Shown here: positions 19,318 through 28,695 of the stretch, one piece after another
How positions within the stretch are numbered: position 1 is the first letter of the stretch
Layout of the letters: each line of letters starts with the position of its first letter
Assembly: GCA_947311445.1 (NCBI GenBank)
Contig: CAMZKV010000113.1
Location: 1 to 33,836, forward strand
Reading direction: 5' to 3'
Length of the DNA stretch: 33,836 nucleotides
DNA from: an uncultured Chlorobiota bacterium
Lineage (GTDB): Bacteria; Bacteroidota; Bacteroidia; Bacteroidales; JAADGE01
Notes under the pieces: model-generated
Databases searched by the model: none
What the model was told of the DNA's origin: nothing
The model's input: the letters and a program-made list of their open reading frames with translations, nothing else
Program-made: the position numbers and the translations under genes

Positions 19318-20892
19318 ATGAAGTATTTCATAATAATCTTTTTAATATTTAGTATTAGATTTAATATTAATGCCCAAAATTCTAACAAACCTGAAATGCG
19401 TGGCGTTTGGATTGCAACTGTTAAAAATATAGACTACCCTAGCAATAGGTTTTTAAGTGTTGAAAAACAAAAGCAAGAATTTATTGATATGATTGATAAA
19501 TTCTATGATATTGGAATAAATGCCGTTTTTTTTCAAGTAAGACCTGCCGCAGATGCTTTTTTCCCTTCAAAATATGAACCTTGGTCTGAATGGTGTACGG
19601 GAAAACAAGGTAAAGCCCCAGAACCATTTTATGACCCATTAAAATTTATGATTGAGGAATGCCATAAAAGAGATATTGAGTTTCATGCTTGGATAAATCC
19701 ATTTAGAGCTGTTGCAACAATTGAGTTTGCAGATATTGCAGAAAACCATATTTCAAACACAAAACCTGAATGGTTTTTTACCTATGATATTAATAAATAT
19801 TTCGACCCCGGTATTCCGGAAGTAAGAGATTATGTAAAAAATATAATTGTTGATATTGTAAACAGATATGATATTGACGGAATTCATTTTGATGATTATT
19901 TTTACCCCTACCCTGTTAAAGGAAAAAATAATAAGACTTTAAAAATTTCCGACTTTCATACTTATCAAAAATACAATTCAGAATATAAAAACATTGCTGA
20001 CTGGCGACGCAATAATATGGACTTGTTTATTGAAAGTGTTAATAAAGGAATAAAAGAAGCAAAACCTTACATGGTTTTTGGTGTTGCACCTTCCGGTGTT
20101 TGGAGAAATAAAAGCCAAGACCCAAGAGGTTCAAACACAAAAGGTCTTGCTCATTATGATTTTCTTTTTTCTGATGTCTTAAAATGGTTAGAAAATGATT
20201 GGATAGATTATGTTGCTCCTCAATTATACTGGTCTGTTGAAAACAAATATGCAGATTACAACACACTTGTAAAGTGGTGGAGTAAAAATACTTACGGTAA
20301 GCATCTTTACATAGGTCATGCAGTTTACAGAGCAAAAAAGGATGCAAAATCTTCAAGTTGGAGAAACCCTGACGAAATACAAAACCAAATAAGAATTGCC
20401 CGAAAAAATCCGAATGTTTCCGGAAACATTTTCTATAAAGCAAAAGATTTATTGAACAATAATCTCGGCATTTCGGATGCTTTAAAAAACAAGTTCTATA
20501 AGGTTCGTGTTTCAACTCCTGAAATGCCTTGGTTACCAAAAATTGACACATCCATAGTTGCGGATGAAAACAACATTTCTAAAGACACCGTTTTAACTAG
20601 TGAAAATCTTCAAGTTCCAATTAATTTATCTGCCGTTAAATTGGGAAATAAAATTGTTCTTTCTTGGAAATCTGAAAAAGCAAACCTCACTTATAAAATA
20701 TATAAGTTTATTGGTTATAATTTTGAAAATACTGACAATATAGATGTTTTTAAAACTACCAAAGACGACTTTTTAATAATCGAAAGGAAAAGATTTAAAT
20801 TATTTCGCAAAAAATACAAATTTGCAGTAAGCTCTATAAACAAATTTGGAATAGAAAGTAAAGAAAGTAATATAATAATAATTAAATTATAG
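19318..20892 (+). CDS. Family-10-like glycosyl hydrolase (GHL10 / YngK-type) exported protein
   Basis: 524 aa; signal peptide; PEMRGVWIATVKNIDYPSN, INAVFFQVRPAADAFFPSKYEPWSEWCTGKQG, YDIDGIHFDDYFYPYP; C-terminal fibronectin-like segment. Confidence 0.9.
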   Translation: MKYFIIIFLIFSIRFNINAQNSNKPEMRGVWIATVKNIDYPSNRFLSVEKQKQEFIDMIDKFYDIGINAVFFQVRPAADAFFPSKYEPWSEWCTGKQGKAPEPFYDPLKFMIEECHKRDIEFHAWINPFRAVATIEFADIAENHISNTKPEWFFTYDINKYFDPGIPEVRDYVKNIIVDIVNRYDIDGIHFDDYFYPYPVKGKNNKTLKISDFHTYQKYNSEYKNIADWRRNNMDLFIESVNKGIKEAKPYMVFGVAPSGVWRNKSQDPRGSNTKGLAHYDFLFSDVLKWLENDWIDYVAPQLYWSVENKYADYNTLVKWWSKNTYGKHLYIGHAVYRAKKDAKSSSWRNPDEIQNQIRIARKNPNVSGNIFYKAKDLLNNNLGISDALKNKFYKVRVSTPEMPWLPKIDTSIVADENNISKDTVLTSENLQVPINLSAVKLGNKIVLSWKSEKANLTYKIYKFIGYNFENTDNIDVFKTTKDDFLIIERKRFKLFRKKYKFAVSSINKFGIESKESNIIIIKL

Positions 20893-21027
20893 TTGAATAG
20901 AATCTAAAATATAAAAAACTGTATTTAAGGCATTGCGTGTTTACTTTAATTTACTTTCTATCATATATTTAAGATTCTGGATTCTTACAAATTAAAACCA
21001 TTGTGGTCATTATCCAAAACTCATAGT

Positions 21028-22356
21028 TTAAATTACAACAATTAACATAGCACTACCCAATTTAATCTTATCTTTTGAATTTAATTTTTGCTTTTTAACT
21101 TTCTTCCCATTAACAATAGTTCCATTTGTACTATTCAAATCTTGAATAAAAAAACTTTCATTCTCTCTTGTAATAACAGAATGAGAACCCGAAACAGTTC
21201 TGTCAGGTATTATAATATCATTAGATGAACTTCGTCCTATACTTATTATGTGTTTTTCAAGAAAATAAGTTTTATTAAAACCTTTTGATTTAACATTTAT
21301 TTCTATAGGCTTTGAATACATTTTTTTAGTACCAATTCCGTCTTTTATATCTCTAAATAAGGAAATAAGATTTCTTTTTTTCCTGTTTCTAAACGAAACA
21401 AGTATCAGAAAAATGAGCAAAAAAACAGATAAAATAATTAAAAATATTTCACGTTTATTATATCCGCCGTATTTTGGGGGTTTGTTAAAAACATATTCTT
21501 TTAAACTATCTTTATATCTAATTTTAAAAAGGTTTTTATCTTTCGATTGAGTTGTTTCAAAAATTAAAGTGTAAAGCTCGGGCTTTATTTCCTTTTTTTG
21601 CCAATAAATATCATCCAAATATAAAAGCAACTGATTTTTTATAGCATCTTTCTCAATAACTGTGTACATTCCCTCTGTGGTACTACACAAAGAACTTAAC
21701 TCATGTTGATTATCTTCCTGTGGTTTTTTAGTAAGCAAAATATATACAGGAATTTTCCCCTTTTTTAACAAATTTGAATATGGCTCGGTTTTTATTTTTA
21801 AATTATCAGCAATAAAGATTATTCCTTTATTAGAAAACACGCCTTGCTTGGCAAACATATTCTTTTCAATTAAAGAGGATAATCTTTTCAAATCTTTACT
21901 AAGATTATAATTTATGCTTTCAAATTTTTCATACTGCAACGCTTTTATAAAAAATGAATGATTATTAGTGAATTCAGGACTTAAATAATGAATAATATTT
22001 TTACTTGTATCACTGTCTAAAATTATAGCAAGATTAATTTTATCACTTTTAGAAAAACTATGTATTAAGTTGATTAATGCTTCTTTTATTTCACTAGTAG
22101 AATTTTCTTTTATAACAAATAAAATCGACCTTTCTTTTTTATAATCTTTTATAATAACTGTATCTGTATATTTAATCCGATTATTTTTCTCATAAATATA
22201 CAAATCTGTAAGATTAATTATCTCATTTGCCTTAATAGACACCTTTATAAAAGGATAATCAGAATTATCAATATCTGCAACCTTAAAATATTCTTGTGCA
22301 TTAACAATTCTGCTTAATAATATAAAAATCAACAATATATATATATTCTTTTTCAT
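21028..22356 (-). CDS. Exported/membrane protein with vWA-like N-terminal region, TM and C-terminal FHA domain
   Basis: Start set to MKKNIYILLIFILL at 22356 (track ORF begins 22398). Single TM (REIFLIILSVFLLIFLILVSF), C-terminal FHA IISIGRSSSNDIIIPDRTVSGSHSVITRENESFFIQDLNSTNGTIVNGKKV. Confidence 0.85.
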   Translation of the reverse strand: MKKNIYILLIFILLSRIVNAQEYFKVADIDNSDYPFIKVSIKANEIINLTDLYIYEKNNRIKYTDTVIIKDYKKERSILFVIKENSTSEIKEALINLIHSFSKSDKINLAIILDSDTSKNIIHYLSPEFTNNHSFFIKALQYEKFESINYNLSKDLKRLSSLIEKNMFAKQGVFSNKGIIFIADNLKIKTEPYSNLLKKGKIPVYILLTKKPQEDNQHELSSLCSTTEGMYTVIEKDAIKNQLLLYLDDIYWQKKEIKPELYTLIFETTQSKDKNLFKIRYKDSLKEYVFNKPPKYGGYNKREIFLIILSVFLLIFLILVSFRNRKKRNLISLFRDIKDGIGTKKMYSKPIEINVKSKGFNKTYFLEKHIISIGRSSSNDIIIPDRTVSGSHSVITRENESFFIQDLNSTNGTIVNGKKVKKQKLNSKDKIKLGSAMLIVVI

Positions 22357-22403
22357 TCTGAAATTATAATTTCTAACAAAATTAAGAAAAAAACACAAGT
22401 TCT

Positions 22404-22435
22404 CTTGTTTTTTTCAATTTCTTATTTTACCTTTG
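22404..22435 (+). promoter_or_regulatory. Putative Bacteroidetes promoter for the tetR operon: CTTG (22404-22407) - 20 bp - TACCTTTG (22428-22435)
   Basis: Near-consensus -33 and exact TAnnTTTG -7 at near-canonical spacing. Confidence 0.55.
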
Positions 22436-22453
22436 ACCAAACGTTCAGTCAAA
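22432..22453. promoter_or_regulatory. Putative TetR-family operator (autoregulatory)
   Basis: TTTGACCAAACGTTCAGTCAAA: 22-bp imperfect palindrome (18/22 positions self-complementary) 8 bp upstream of the tetR ATG (22462). Confidence 0.72.
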
Positions 22454-22461
22454 AAAATAAA

Positions 22462-23037
22462 ATGTCACCAAGAACAGAAAAACAATTTAAAGAAATTAGA
22501 GAAACTAAAAAGGAGTTGATTTTAAATATTGCCCTCGAAGAGTTTGCAGAACATGGCTATCATGCAACATCAATAAGTAAAATTTCAAACAAAGCAAATA
22601 TTTCAAAAGGGCTTATCTACAATTATTTTGAGAGCAAAGAAGATGTGCTTAAAGCAATAATAAACAAAGGTTTAGATGTTATGTCGGATGCTTACAATCC
22701 AACTAAATTTGATGAAATTACGGAAGATGTCTTTGAATTTATTGTTGAGCAAACTTTCTTTGTTCTAAAAAAAAACAGGCATTTTTGGAAGTTATATTTC
22801 TCGCTTATTATGAAAAGTGGGGTTTCCGAAATTGTTGAAGAACCAATGAGACAATATCTGGAACCTTTTATTTTTAGAATGCTTGAATATTATAAAAAAC
22901 AAGGCAAACAAAACCCAATGGCAAATGCTCTTTTATTTGGTGCAATGCTTGATGGAATTTCAATAAATTACATTTTGCACCCCAAAATGTATCCTTTGGA
23001 AGATATTAAAAAATTATTAATTCAAAAGTTCAAATAA
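22462..23037 (+). CDS. TetR/AcrR family transcriptional regulator
   Basis: Likely start MSPRTEKQFKEIRETKKELILNIALEEFAEHGYHATSISKISNKANISKGLIYNYFESKEDVLKAI (canonical TetR HTH). The upstream TTG start in the track would translate through the operator. Confidence 0.92.
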   Translation: MSPRTEKQFKEIRETKKELILNIALEEFAEHGYHATSISKISNKANISKGLIYNYFESKEDVLKAIINKGLDVMSDAYNPTKFDEITEDVFEFIVEQTFFVLKKNRHFWKLYFSLIMKSGVSEIVEEPMRQYLEPFIFRMLEYYKKQGKQNPMANALLFGAMLDGISINYILHPKMYPLEDIKKLLIQKFK

Positions 23038-23038
23038 A

Positions 23039-23728
23039 ATGGAAATGTACGGAAAAAAATCAGACAGCTTTTTTCAAAAGGCAATTATAAGCGTTTTAGA
23101 AATTATTTTATTGTATTTTGCATATTGGATTGCTTTTAAAAAAGGCGGAACAATTGTTTATACTTGGTTTGGAATAGATGTGAGTGAAGGATACCTTATT
23201 AGAAGAATTATAATTTTCAGTTTTTCAGTAATCGTTTTTTTAAGATTATCATTTATGATGTTTTTTTTACTAAAAAGAAAAATTCCTATGGAAGAGGCTT
23301 TTAGTGTTCCTTTTGCATTTGCAATTTATTATATTGGTTTCGCAATATTTGGATACATATCAAACGCCTCTCTTGATATTTTTGATTTGATAGGCATTAC
23401 AGTTTATATAGTTGGTTCATACCTAAATACAGCATCGGAACTTCAAAGATTTATTTGGAAAAAAGACAAAAAAAATAAAGGAAAACTATACACTATTAAT
23501 TTATTTTCATACTCAATGCACATAAATTATTTTGGCGATTTACTTTGGGTATTAGGCTATGCAATTCTCACAAGAAACATTTATGCTTTTATAATTGTTG
23601 CACTTTTATTTTTGTTTTTTGCATTTTTCAACATTCCAAAACTTGATAAATATTTGGCAGAGAAGTATAAAGACCAGTTTTTTGAATATAAAAAGAAAAC
23701 TAAAAAGTTTATTCCTTTTGTTTATTAA
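23039..23728 (+). CDS. Multi-pass membrane protein, DUF1295 / isoprenylcysteine-methyltransferase-like
   Basis: 229 aa; hydrophobic; LYTINLFSYSMHINYFGDLLWVLGYAI and C-terminal IPKLDKYLAEKYKDQFFEYKKKTKKFIPFVY resemble the ICMT/DUF1295 C-terminal region. ATG 1 bp after the tetR stop. Confidence 0.65.
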   Translation: MEMYGKKSDSFFQKAIISVLEIILLYFAYWIAFKKGGTIVYTWFGIDVSEGYLIRRIIIFSFSVIVFLRLSFMMFFLLKRKIPMEEAFSVPFAFAIYYIGFAIFGYISNASLDIFDLIGITVYIVGSYLNTASELQRFIWKKDKKNKGKLYTINLFSYSMHINYFGDLLWVLGYAILTRNIYAFIIVALLFLFFAFFNIPKLDKYLAEKYKDQFFEYKKKTKKFIPFVY

Positions 23729-23913
23729 GCTAAGAAATATTATACTTTCCCATAAGTATCATAAATGTACTTAAAATTTCGCTAATCTATGGTAATAATT
23801 CAAACAAAATGAACAGAATATCTATCTTACAACATACAAAAATCATAATTATATAAAAAAAGGTTTGAATATGATATTTGGCTTTTTGCAATTAAAATTT
23901 AATTTTTAAAACA

Positions 23914-23944
23914 CTTGCCTTTTTAAATATAAAACATACTTTTG
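23914..23944 (+). promoter_or_regulatory. Putative Bacteroidetes promoter: CTTG (23914-23917) - 19 bp - TACTTTTG (23937-23944)
   Basis: Near-consensus TTTG-N19-TAnnTTTG, ~75 bp upstream of ATG 24018. Confidence 0.55.
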
Positions 23945-24017
23945 CAACAAAACAAGAAACTACATAATATAAAGACTATTTGTGTTTTTGTTTTTTGTAA
24001 CTTGCAATTTTTAAAAA

Positions 24018-25250
24018 ATGGTTTTAAACTACATTTGGATTGCTTTTTTCCTTATTGCCTTTGTTGTGGGTTTAATAAAACTCATTTTTTTAGGAGATGT
24101 TGGAGTCTTCCCTGCAATGGTATCCAGCACATTTGACATGGCAAAAACAGGGTTTGACATTTCTTTGGGACTAACCGGAGTTCTTACTTTATGGCTTGGA
24201 ATTATGCGTATTGGAGAAAAAGGTGGGATTATTCGGCTATTATCCAAGATTATAAATCCTTTTTTTAGAAAAATATTTCCGGATTTAGACAAAGACCATC
24301 CAGCATATGGATCAATAATGATGAACATTGCTGCAAATATGCTTGGACTTGATAATGCTGCAACTCCCATGGGATTAAAAGCAATGGACCAACTCCAAGA
24401 AACCAATAAGAAAAAAGATACTGCTTCTAATGCTCAAATAATGTTTTTGGTTTTAAACACTTCCGGTTTAACAATTATCCCCATTAGCGTTATGGTTTAC
24501 AGAGCTCAACTCGGTGCCGCTGACCCTTCCGATATTTTTATTCCGATATTGCTTGCAACTTTTTTTTCAACACTTGCAGGATTAATAGTTGTTTCAATAT
24601 ATCAAAAAATTAATTTATTTAACAAAACAATTTTATTGTATCTTGGAAGTGTTATTGCATTTATAATTGGCTTAATTGCATACTTGCAACAGCTTCCAAA
24701 AGAGCAAGTTGCAGAAATCTCATCTGTTGCAAGCAACCTTATTTTATTTAGTATTATTGCTCTATTTATTGGACTTGCAGCTTATAAAAAAATAAATGTT
24801 TACGAGGCATTTATTGAAGGAGCAAAAGATGGTTTTAAAATTGCCATAAAAATCATTCCATATCTTGTTGCAATACTTGTCGCAATTGGTGTATTTAGAG
24901 CCTCAGGGGCTATGAATTATTTAATTGACGGATTTGCTTTCATTTTTAATGCCATCGGAATTAATACAGACTTTATTGAAGCATTACCTACGGCATTAAT
25001 GAAGCCTTTAAGTGGTAGCGGAGCAAGAGGAATGATGGTAGATACTTTAAAAGCTCATGGTGCAGATTCATTTGTAGGCAGGGTAGCATCAACTGTGCAA
25101 GGTGCAACAGATACAACCTTTTATATTATTGCTGTATATTTCGGGTCTGTAGGAATTAAAAATACAAGATACGCAGTAACAGCAGGTTTAATTGCTGATT
25201 TTGTAGGAATTATTGCAGCAATTCTTATTGCTTATTTATTCTTTCATTAA
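24018..25250 (+). CDS. SpmA/SpmB-like nucleoside recognition (Gate) domain fusion membrane protein
   Basis: 410 aa; GLTGVLTLWLGIMRIGEKGGIIRLLSKIINPFFRKIFPDLDKDHPAYGSIMMNIAANMLGLDNAATPMGLKAM (SpmA-like) followed by EGAKDGFKIAIKIIPYLVAILVAIGVFRASGAMNYL...LSGSGARGMMVDTLKAHGADSFVGRVASTVQGATDTTFYIIAVYFGSVGIKNTRYA (SpmB-like). Confidence 0.9.
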   Translation: MVLNYIWIAFFLIAFVVGLIKLIFLGDVGVFPAMVSSTFDMAKTGFDISLGLTGVLTLWLGIMRIGEKGGIIRLLSKIINPFFRKIFPDLDKDHPAYGSIMMNIAANMLGLDNAATPMGLKAMDQLQETNKKKDTASNAQIMFLVLNTSGLTIIPISVMVYRAQLGAADPSDIFIPILLATFFSTLAGLIVVSIYQKINLFNKTILLYLGSVIAFIIGLIAYLQQLPKEQVAEISSVASNLILFSIIALFIGLAAYKKINVYEAFIEGAKDGFKIAIKIIPYLVAILVAIGVFRASGAMNYLIDGFAFIFNAIGINTDFIEALPTALMKPLSGSGARGMMVDTLKAHGADSFVGRVASTVQGATDTTFYIIAVYFGSVGIKNTRYAVTAGLIADFVGIIAAILIAYLFFH

Positions 25251-26079
25251 GTTTTCTAGAAGAAATATATACATTTTTTTCATCAAAAAAGAAAATTTTA
25301 GATTTCCCGATAACGGCATTTTTTATAATAATATTCATTGGAAGTTTTATATATTTTAAATCAAACGTATCAATATTATAAAAAGTTAAGCAATGAAGAT
25401 TATCATTGTAATAAACTATTTCATTATTTATCAGCCCAATATCTTTAGACGTGTTATTACATTCCAAATTAAAAATATTTCCTTCATTATAATTATATAA
25501 AAAAATATCTTTTGATTTTCTTTTAAAAAAAATAAATGATGAGTTATCTGTTATTGAAGTTATTTCTTCTGAAAAATTAAGATTTCTTTTATATTCTAAT
25601 TTAAATTGCGAATCTAACTTAAATATCTGAAAATTAGCATTATCATAAACCCAAAATCCCCCATTTGTTGCTCCGCAAACCAATGCATTTCCATATATAT
25701 CCAACATATCCAAAAATACATCTTCACTTATCCTACTTAATTTATTATCTAATAAAACAATCTTATTTTGATTACTAAAGAAAAGTAAAATCTTAAAATT
25801 ATTTCTTACATAAACACCTGTTATCTCATTTCCTATTTCAGGATAATACGAAAACAATTTATTTCCTTTAATATTATATTTTGAAAAAGTGTTGTCTGAT
25901 AGAATATAAAAATTATCAAAATCATCAGCAAATACATTCTCAACTTTTAAATTTATTTTTTTTTCAATAACAACTTGGCTGTTTGCAGAAATAAAAGACA
26001 AAAACAGCACGAAAAAAAACATGATGTTTCTACAAAAATTTAAATAAAATATTGCTAAATGTTTTTTTTTATTCTCCAT
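25225..26079 (-). CDS. Exported protein of unknown function, beta-rich/propeller-like
   Basis: 284 aa; signal peptide (alternative start ATG 26022: MFFFVLFLSFISANSQ); repeating short beta segments (ENVFADDFDNFYILSDNTFSKYNIKGNKLFSYYPEIGNEITGVYV...). Confidence 0.65.
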   Translation of the reverse strand: MENKKKHLAIFYLNFCRNIMFFFVLFLSFISANSQVVIEKKINLKVENVFADDFDNFYILSDNTFSKYNIKGNKLFSYYPEIGNEITGVYVRNNFKILLFFSNQNKIVLLDNKLSRISEDVFLDMLDIYGNALVCGATNGGFWVYDNANFQIFKLDSQFKLEYKRNLNFSEEITSITDNSSFIFFKRKSKDIFLYNYNEGNIFNLECNNTSKDIGLINNEIVYYNDNLHCLTFYNIDTFDLKYIKLPMNIIIKNAVIGKSKIFFFDEKNVYISSRKLNERINKQ

Positions 26080-27595
26080 TGCTATTTATTTTAAGCAACT
26101 CATCAATATAATCTCTGTTATTTGACAAACGAGGCACCTTATTTTGCCCTCCAAGTTTTCCTTTTTGTTTTAACCATTTTATAAAAACATCTTCTTTTGC
26201 AATGTGTACAACTGGTTTTTTTAATGTGAGATTTTTATAACGTTTTGCAGCATAATCAGAATTTGCATTTTTTAATGCAGTATCTAGTTCATTAATAAAG
26301 ACTTCAATATCATCCGGTTTCTTTGAAAAATCAATCAACCATTCATGCCCTCCTGTATCTTTTTCAGACATATAAATTGGTGCTGCCGTATAATCTTTTA
26401 TATGAGAATTTGTCTTCTGCGTGGCAATAAACAGTGCTCTTTCTGCATTATCAATAATTAATTCTTCGCCAAAAGCATTTATAAAATGTTTTATTCTTCC
26501 TGTTATTTTTATTTTATGAGGTTTTAATGAAGTAAACAAAACAGTATCTCCAATTAAGTACCTCCACAACCCACTATTAGTAGTTATTATCATTGCATAA
26601 TTTCTTCCTATTTCAACATCTACTACTGTATATACTTTTGGATTTTCTTCAAAAACATTTTCAACAGGAATAAACTCATAAAAAATACCTAAATCCAGCA
26701 TTAAAAGCATATCGTCTTTTTCTAAATCATCTTGAATTCCGAAAAAACCTTCCGTTGCATTATAAGTTTCAACATACCTTGTTCCTATGGGTAAAATTTT
26801 TTCAAATTCTTGTTTATAAGGAGTAAAACTTACTCCTCCGTGAATAAACAATTCAAAATTTGGCCAAACATCAACAATCTTTTTTTTGCCTGTAGCTTCC
26901 AAAACTTTTTTTAATAAAACCAAAGTCCATGATGGTACTCCTGTAATACTTGTAACATTCTTTTTAATAGTGTCTTCCACCATCTTCGCCAATTTATCCT
27001 CCCACTTTGGCAATAAAGCAATATTTTTCTTTGGTGTTCTTAATAAATGAGACCACATTGGTAAATTGTCAATTATTACGGCCGATAAATCTCCAAAATA
27101 ATGCTCATTATCAAATGTGCTTATTTGTTGACTCCCTCCTATTACTAATGATTTACTTTTTACAAGTCTAGTATCATCAAACTGATTTGCATATAAAATA
27201 ACAATATCTTTTCCACCTCTAAAATGACATAATTCAAGAGTTTCTTTGCTAACGGGAATAATCTTACTTTTAGAGTTTGTAGTTCCGGATGATACTGCAA
27301 ACCATTTTATTGGAGTATTCCAAAGTACATCTTTCTCACCAACCCTTATTCTTTTAATATAAGGCAAAAACTCTTCATAATCTCTAATAGGAATTTTATT
27401 TTGAAAATCATTAATCAAATTTTCTTTTGATAAACTTTCAAAACCATGCTCTTTTCCAAAAATAGTATTTTCTCCGGATAAAATTAATCTATGTAACAAA
27501 GCACATTGTGTTTTCTCAGGATATTTTCTAAAAAAATCAATTTGCTGAAGGCGTTTTTGACTAACCTTTGAAACTATTTTATTAATTATTTTCAC
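26069..27595 (-). CDS. GH3 auxin-responsive promoter family protein (acyl-adenylate/amido-synthetase-like)
   Basis: 508 aa; NTIFGKEHGFESL, WFAVSSGTTNSKSKIIPVSKETLE (ATP-binding loop), YNATEGFFGIQDD, RYLIGDTVLFTSLKPHKIKITGRIKHFINAFGEELI. Confidence 0.92.
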   Translation of the reverse strand: MKIINKIVSKVSQKRLQQIDFFRKYPEKTQCALLHRLILSGENTIFGKEHGFESLSKENLINDFQNKIPIRDYEEFLPYIKRIRVGEKDVLWNTPIKWFAVSSGTTNSKSKIIPVSKETLELCHFRGGKDIVILYANQFDDTRLVKSKSLVIGGSQQISTFDNEHYFGDLSAVIIDNLPMWSHLLRTPKKNIALLPKWEDKLAKMVEDTIKKNVTSITGVPSWTLVLLKKVLEATGKKKIVDVWPNFELFIHGGVSFTPYKQEFEKILPIGTRYVETYNATEGFFGIQDDLEKDDMLLMLDLGIFYEFIPVENVFEENPKVYTVVDVEIGRNYAMIITTNSGLWRYLIGDTVLFTSLKPHKIKITGRIKHFINAFGEELIIDNAERALFIATQKTNSHIKDYTAAPIYMSEKDTGGHEWLIDFSKKPDDIEVFINELDTALKNANSDYAAKRYKNLTLKKPVVHIAKEDVFIKWLKQKGKLGGQNKVPRLSNNRDYIDELLKINSNGE

Positions 27596-27626
27596 AGTTT
27601 TTTGATGTTCAGTTGAATAAAAAAAC

Positions 27627-27634
27627 TATTTTTG
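27627..27634 (+). promoter_or_regulatory. Putative -7 element TATTTTTG upstream of the 27701 CDS
   Basis: Exact TAnnTTTG; TTTG at 27601-27604 lies 22 bp upstream, slightly longer than typical. Confidence 0.35.
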
Positions 27635-27700
27635 TATGTTTTAAAATATAAATATTTGGTCAAATATAACAATTTTGATTTACAGCTATATTAAAATTCA

Positions 27701-28405
27701 ATGAAAATTTTTAAGTTTTTTGTTTTAAACCTATTCGTGTTCACAATTGTTTCATCTTTTTCTCAGGATGTAAGATTTGGAATAAAAGGTAGTGGAAACC
27801 TTTGTGGATTATATGGACCCGATGAGCCTTCATCATATAAAATGCAAAACGGTTTTTCAGGAGGATTATTTTTAGATTCTCGTTTTGCTGAACATATGTC
27901 TTCTCAAGTAGAATTAAATTTCACAAGGTATAATTTTCAGTTTTCAGAACCTATTGAATATATTGAAGATGCATACTTTAATGTAATTGAAAGAAACGAT
28001 TACATAAGTTTGCCTGTTGTATTAAAATATAAAAGAGGTTACGAAATTTTATTTTGGTATTTTTCTTTTGGAGGGCAAGTTTCCGTTCTTACAAAACACA
28101 AGAGAGATGTTTCAGCATATTCAAGAAATCTAATTATCGACTCAAAAACATATTATAATTTTAAAACTAATTGGTATGACTACGGATTAAACATAAGTGC
28201 AGGTTTTCAATTTAAGCCTATAACTATAGGTTTGTCTTATTATACAAGTATGAGAAGTTTATACAAAGAGAAGAATTCTCGAGAAATGAGATATAAAATT
28301 TTAAATTTAAATATTTCATATCAATTTAATTATAGAAATTCTCATCCTTATGACAGAAGAAAGGGGATGAAAGGTTTAAGATACAAGCTAAAAAACTTAT
28401 TTTAA
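27701..28405 (+). CDS. PorT/OmpW-like outer-membrane beta-barrel protein
   Basis: 234 aa; signal peptide; VRFGIKGSGNLCGLYGP...GFSGGLFLDSRFAEHMSSQVELNFTRYNF...YGLNISAGFQFKPITIGLSYYTS. Confidence 0.75.
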   Translation: MKIFKFFVLNLFVFTIVSSFSQDVRFGIKGSGNLCGLYGPDEPSSYKMQNGFSGGLFLDSRFAEHMSSQVELNFTRYNFQFSEPIEYIEDAYFNVIERNDYISLPVVLKYKRGYEILFWYFSFGGQVSVLTKHKRDVSAYSRNLIIDSKTYYNFKTNWYDYGLNISAGFQFKPITIGLSYYTSMRSLYKEKNSREMRYKILNLNISYQFNYRNSHPYDRRKGMKGLRYKLKNLF

Positions 28406-28695
28406 CAATAGTATAAAAACAAATAGTTATATCTGTTAATTTACTGATATACAGCAATTTTATATTTGAACTGAACATAAAACAAGATATTATAAACATA
28501 ATAAATAACATAACAATAAATACCATTTTTAATGTTATTTTCAAAAACAATTGTATTATTGTTTTTTTTAGAACGAAAATTCATTTTAGCTATTAAATAT
28601 TTGTGCTGATTAATAAAATATAAAGCAACCTTTTTTGCTTTTTAATATCATAAAAACATAATTATATCATTTATTCACTTTTTAAATTAAAAATT

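Noticed and set aside
20039-20551. 170-aa minus ORF inside the glycosyl hydrolase
   Set aside because: Antisense to conserved GHL10 sequence; Cys/His-rich composition is a by-product of the reverse frame.
23942-24406. 64-aa plus and 125-aa minus ORFs overlapping the start of the SpmA/SpmB-like gene
   Set aside because: Out-of-frame shadows of a clear CDS; the 64-aa ORF begins over the predicted promoter.
28326-28550. 74-aa hydrophobic minus ORF between the barrel protein and Omp28 copy 1
   Set aside because: Hydrophobicity expected from AT-rich DNA; overlaps the 3' end of the upstream CDS. A small toxin-like peptide cannot be excluded but has no support.
28622-28645. AAAGCAACCTTTTTTGCTTTTT hairpin upstream of Omp28 copy 1
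   Set aside because: Short 7-bp stem in AT-rich DNA; could be a weak terminator but too weak to call.
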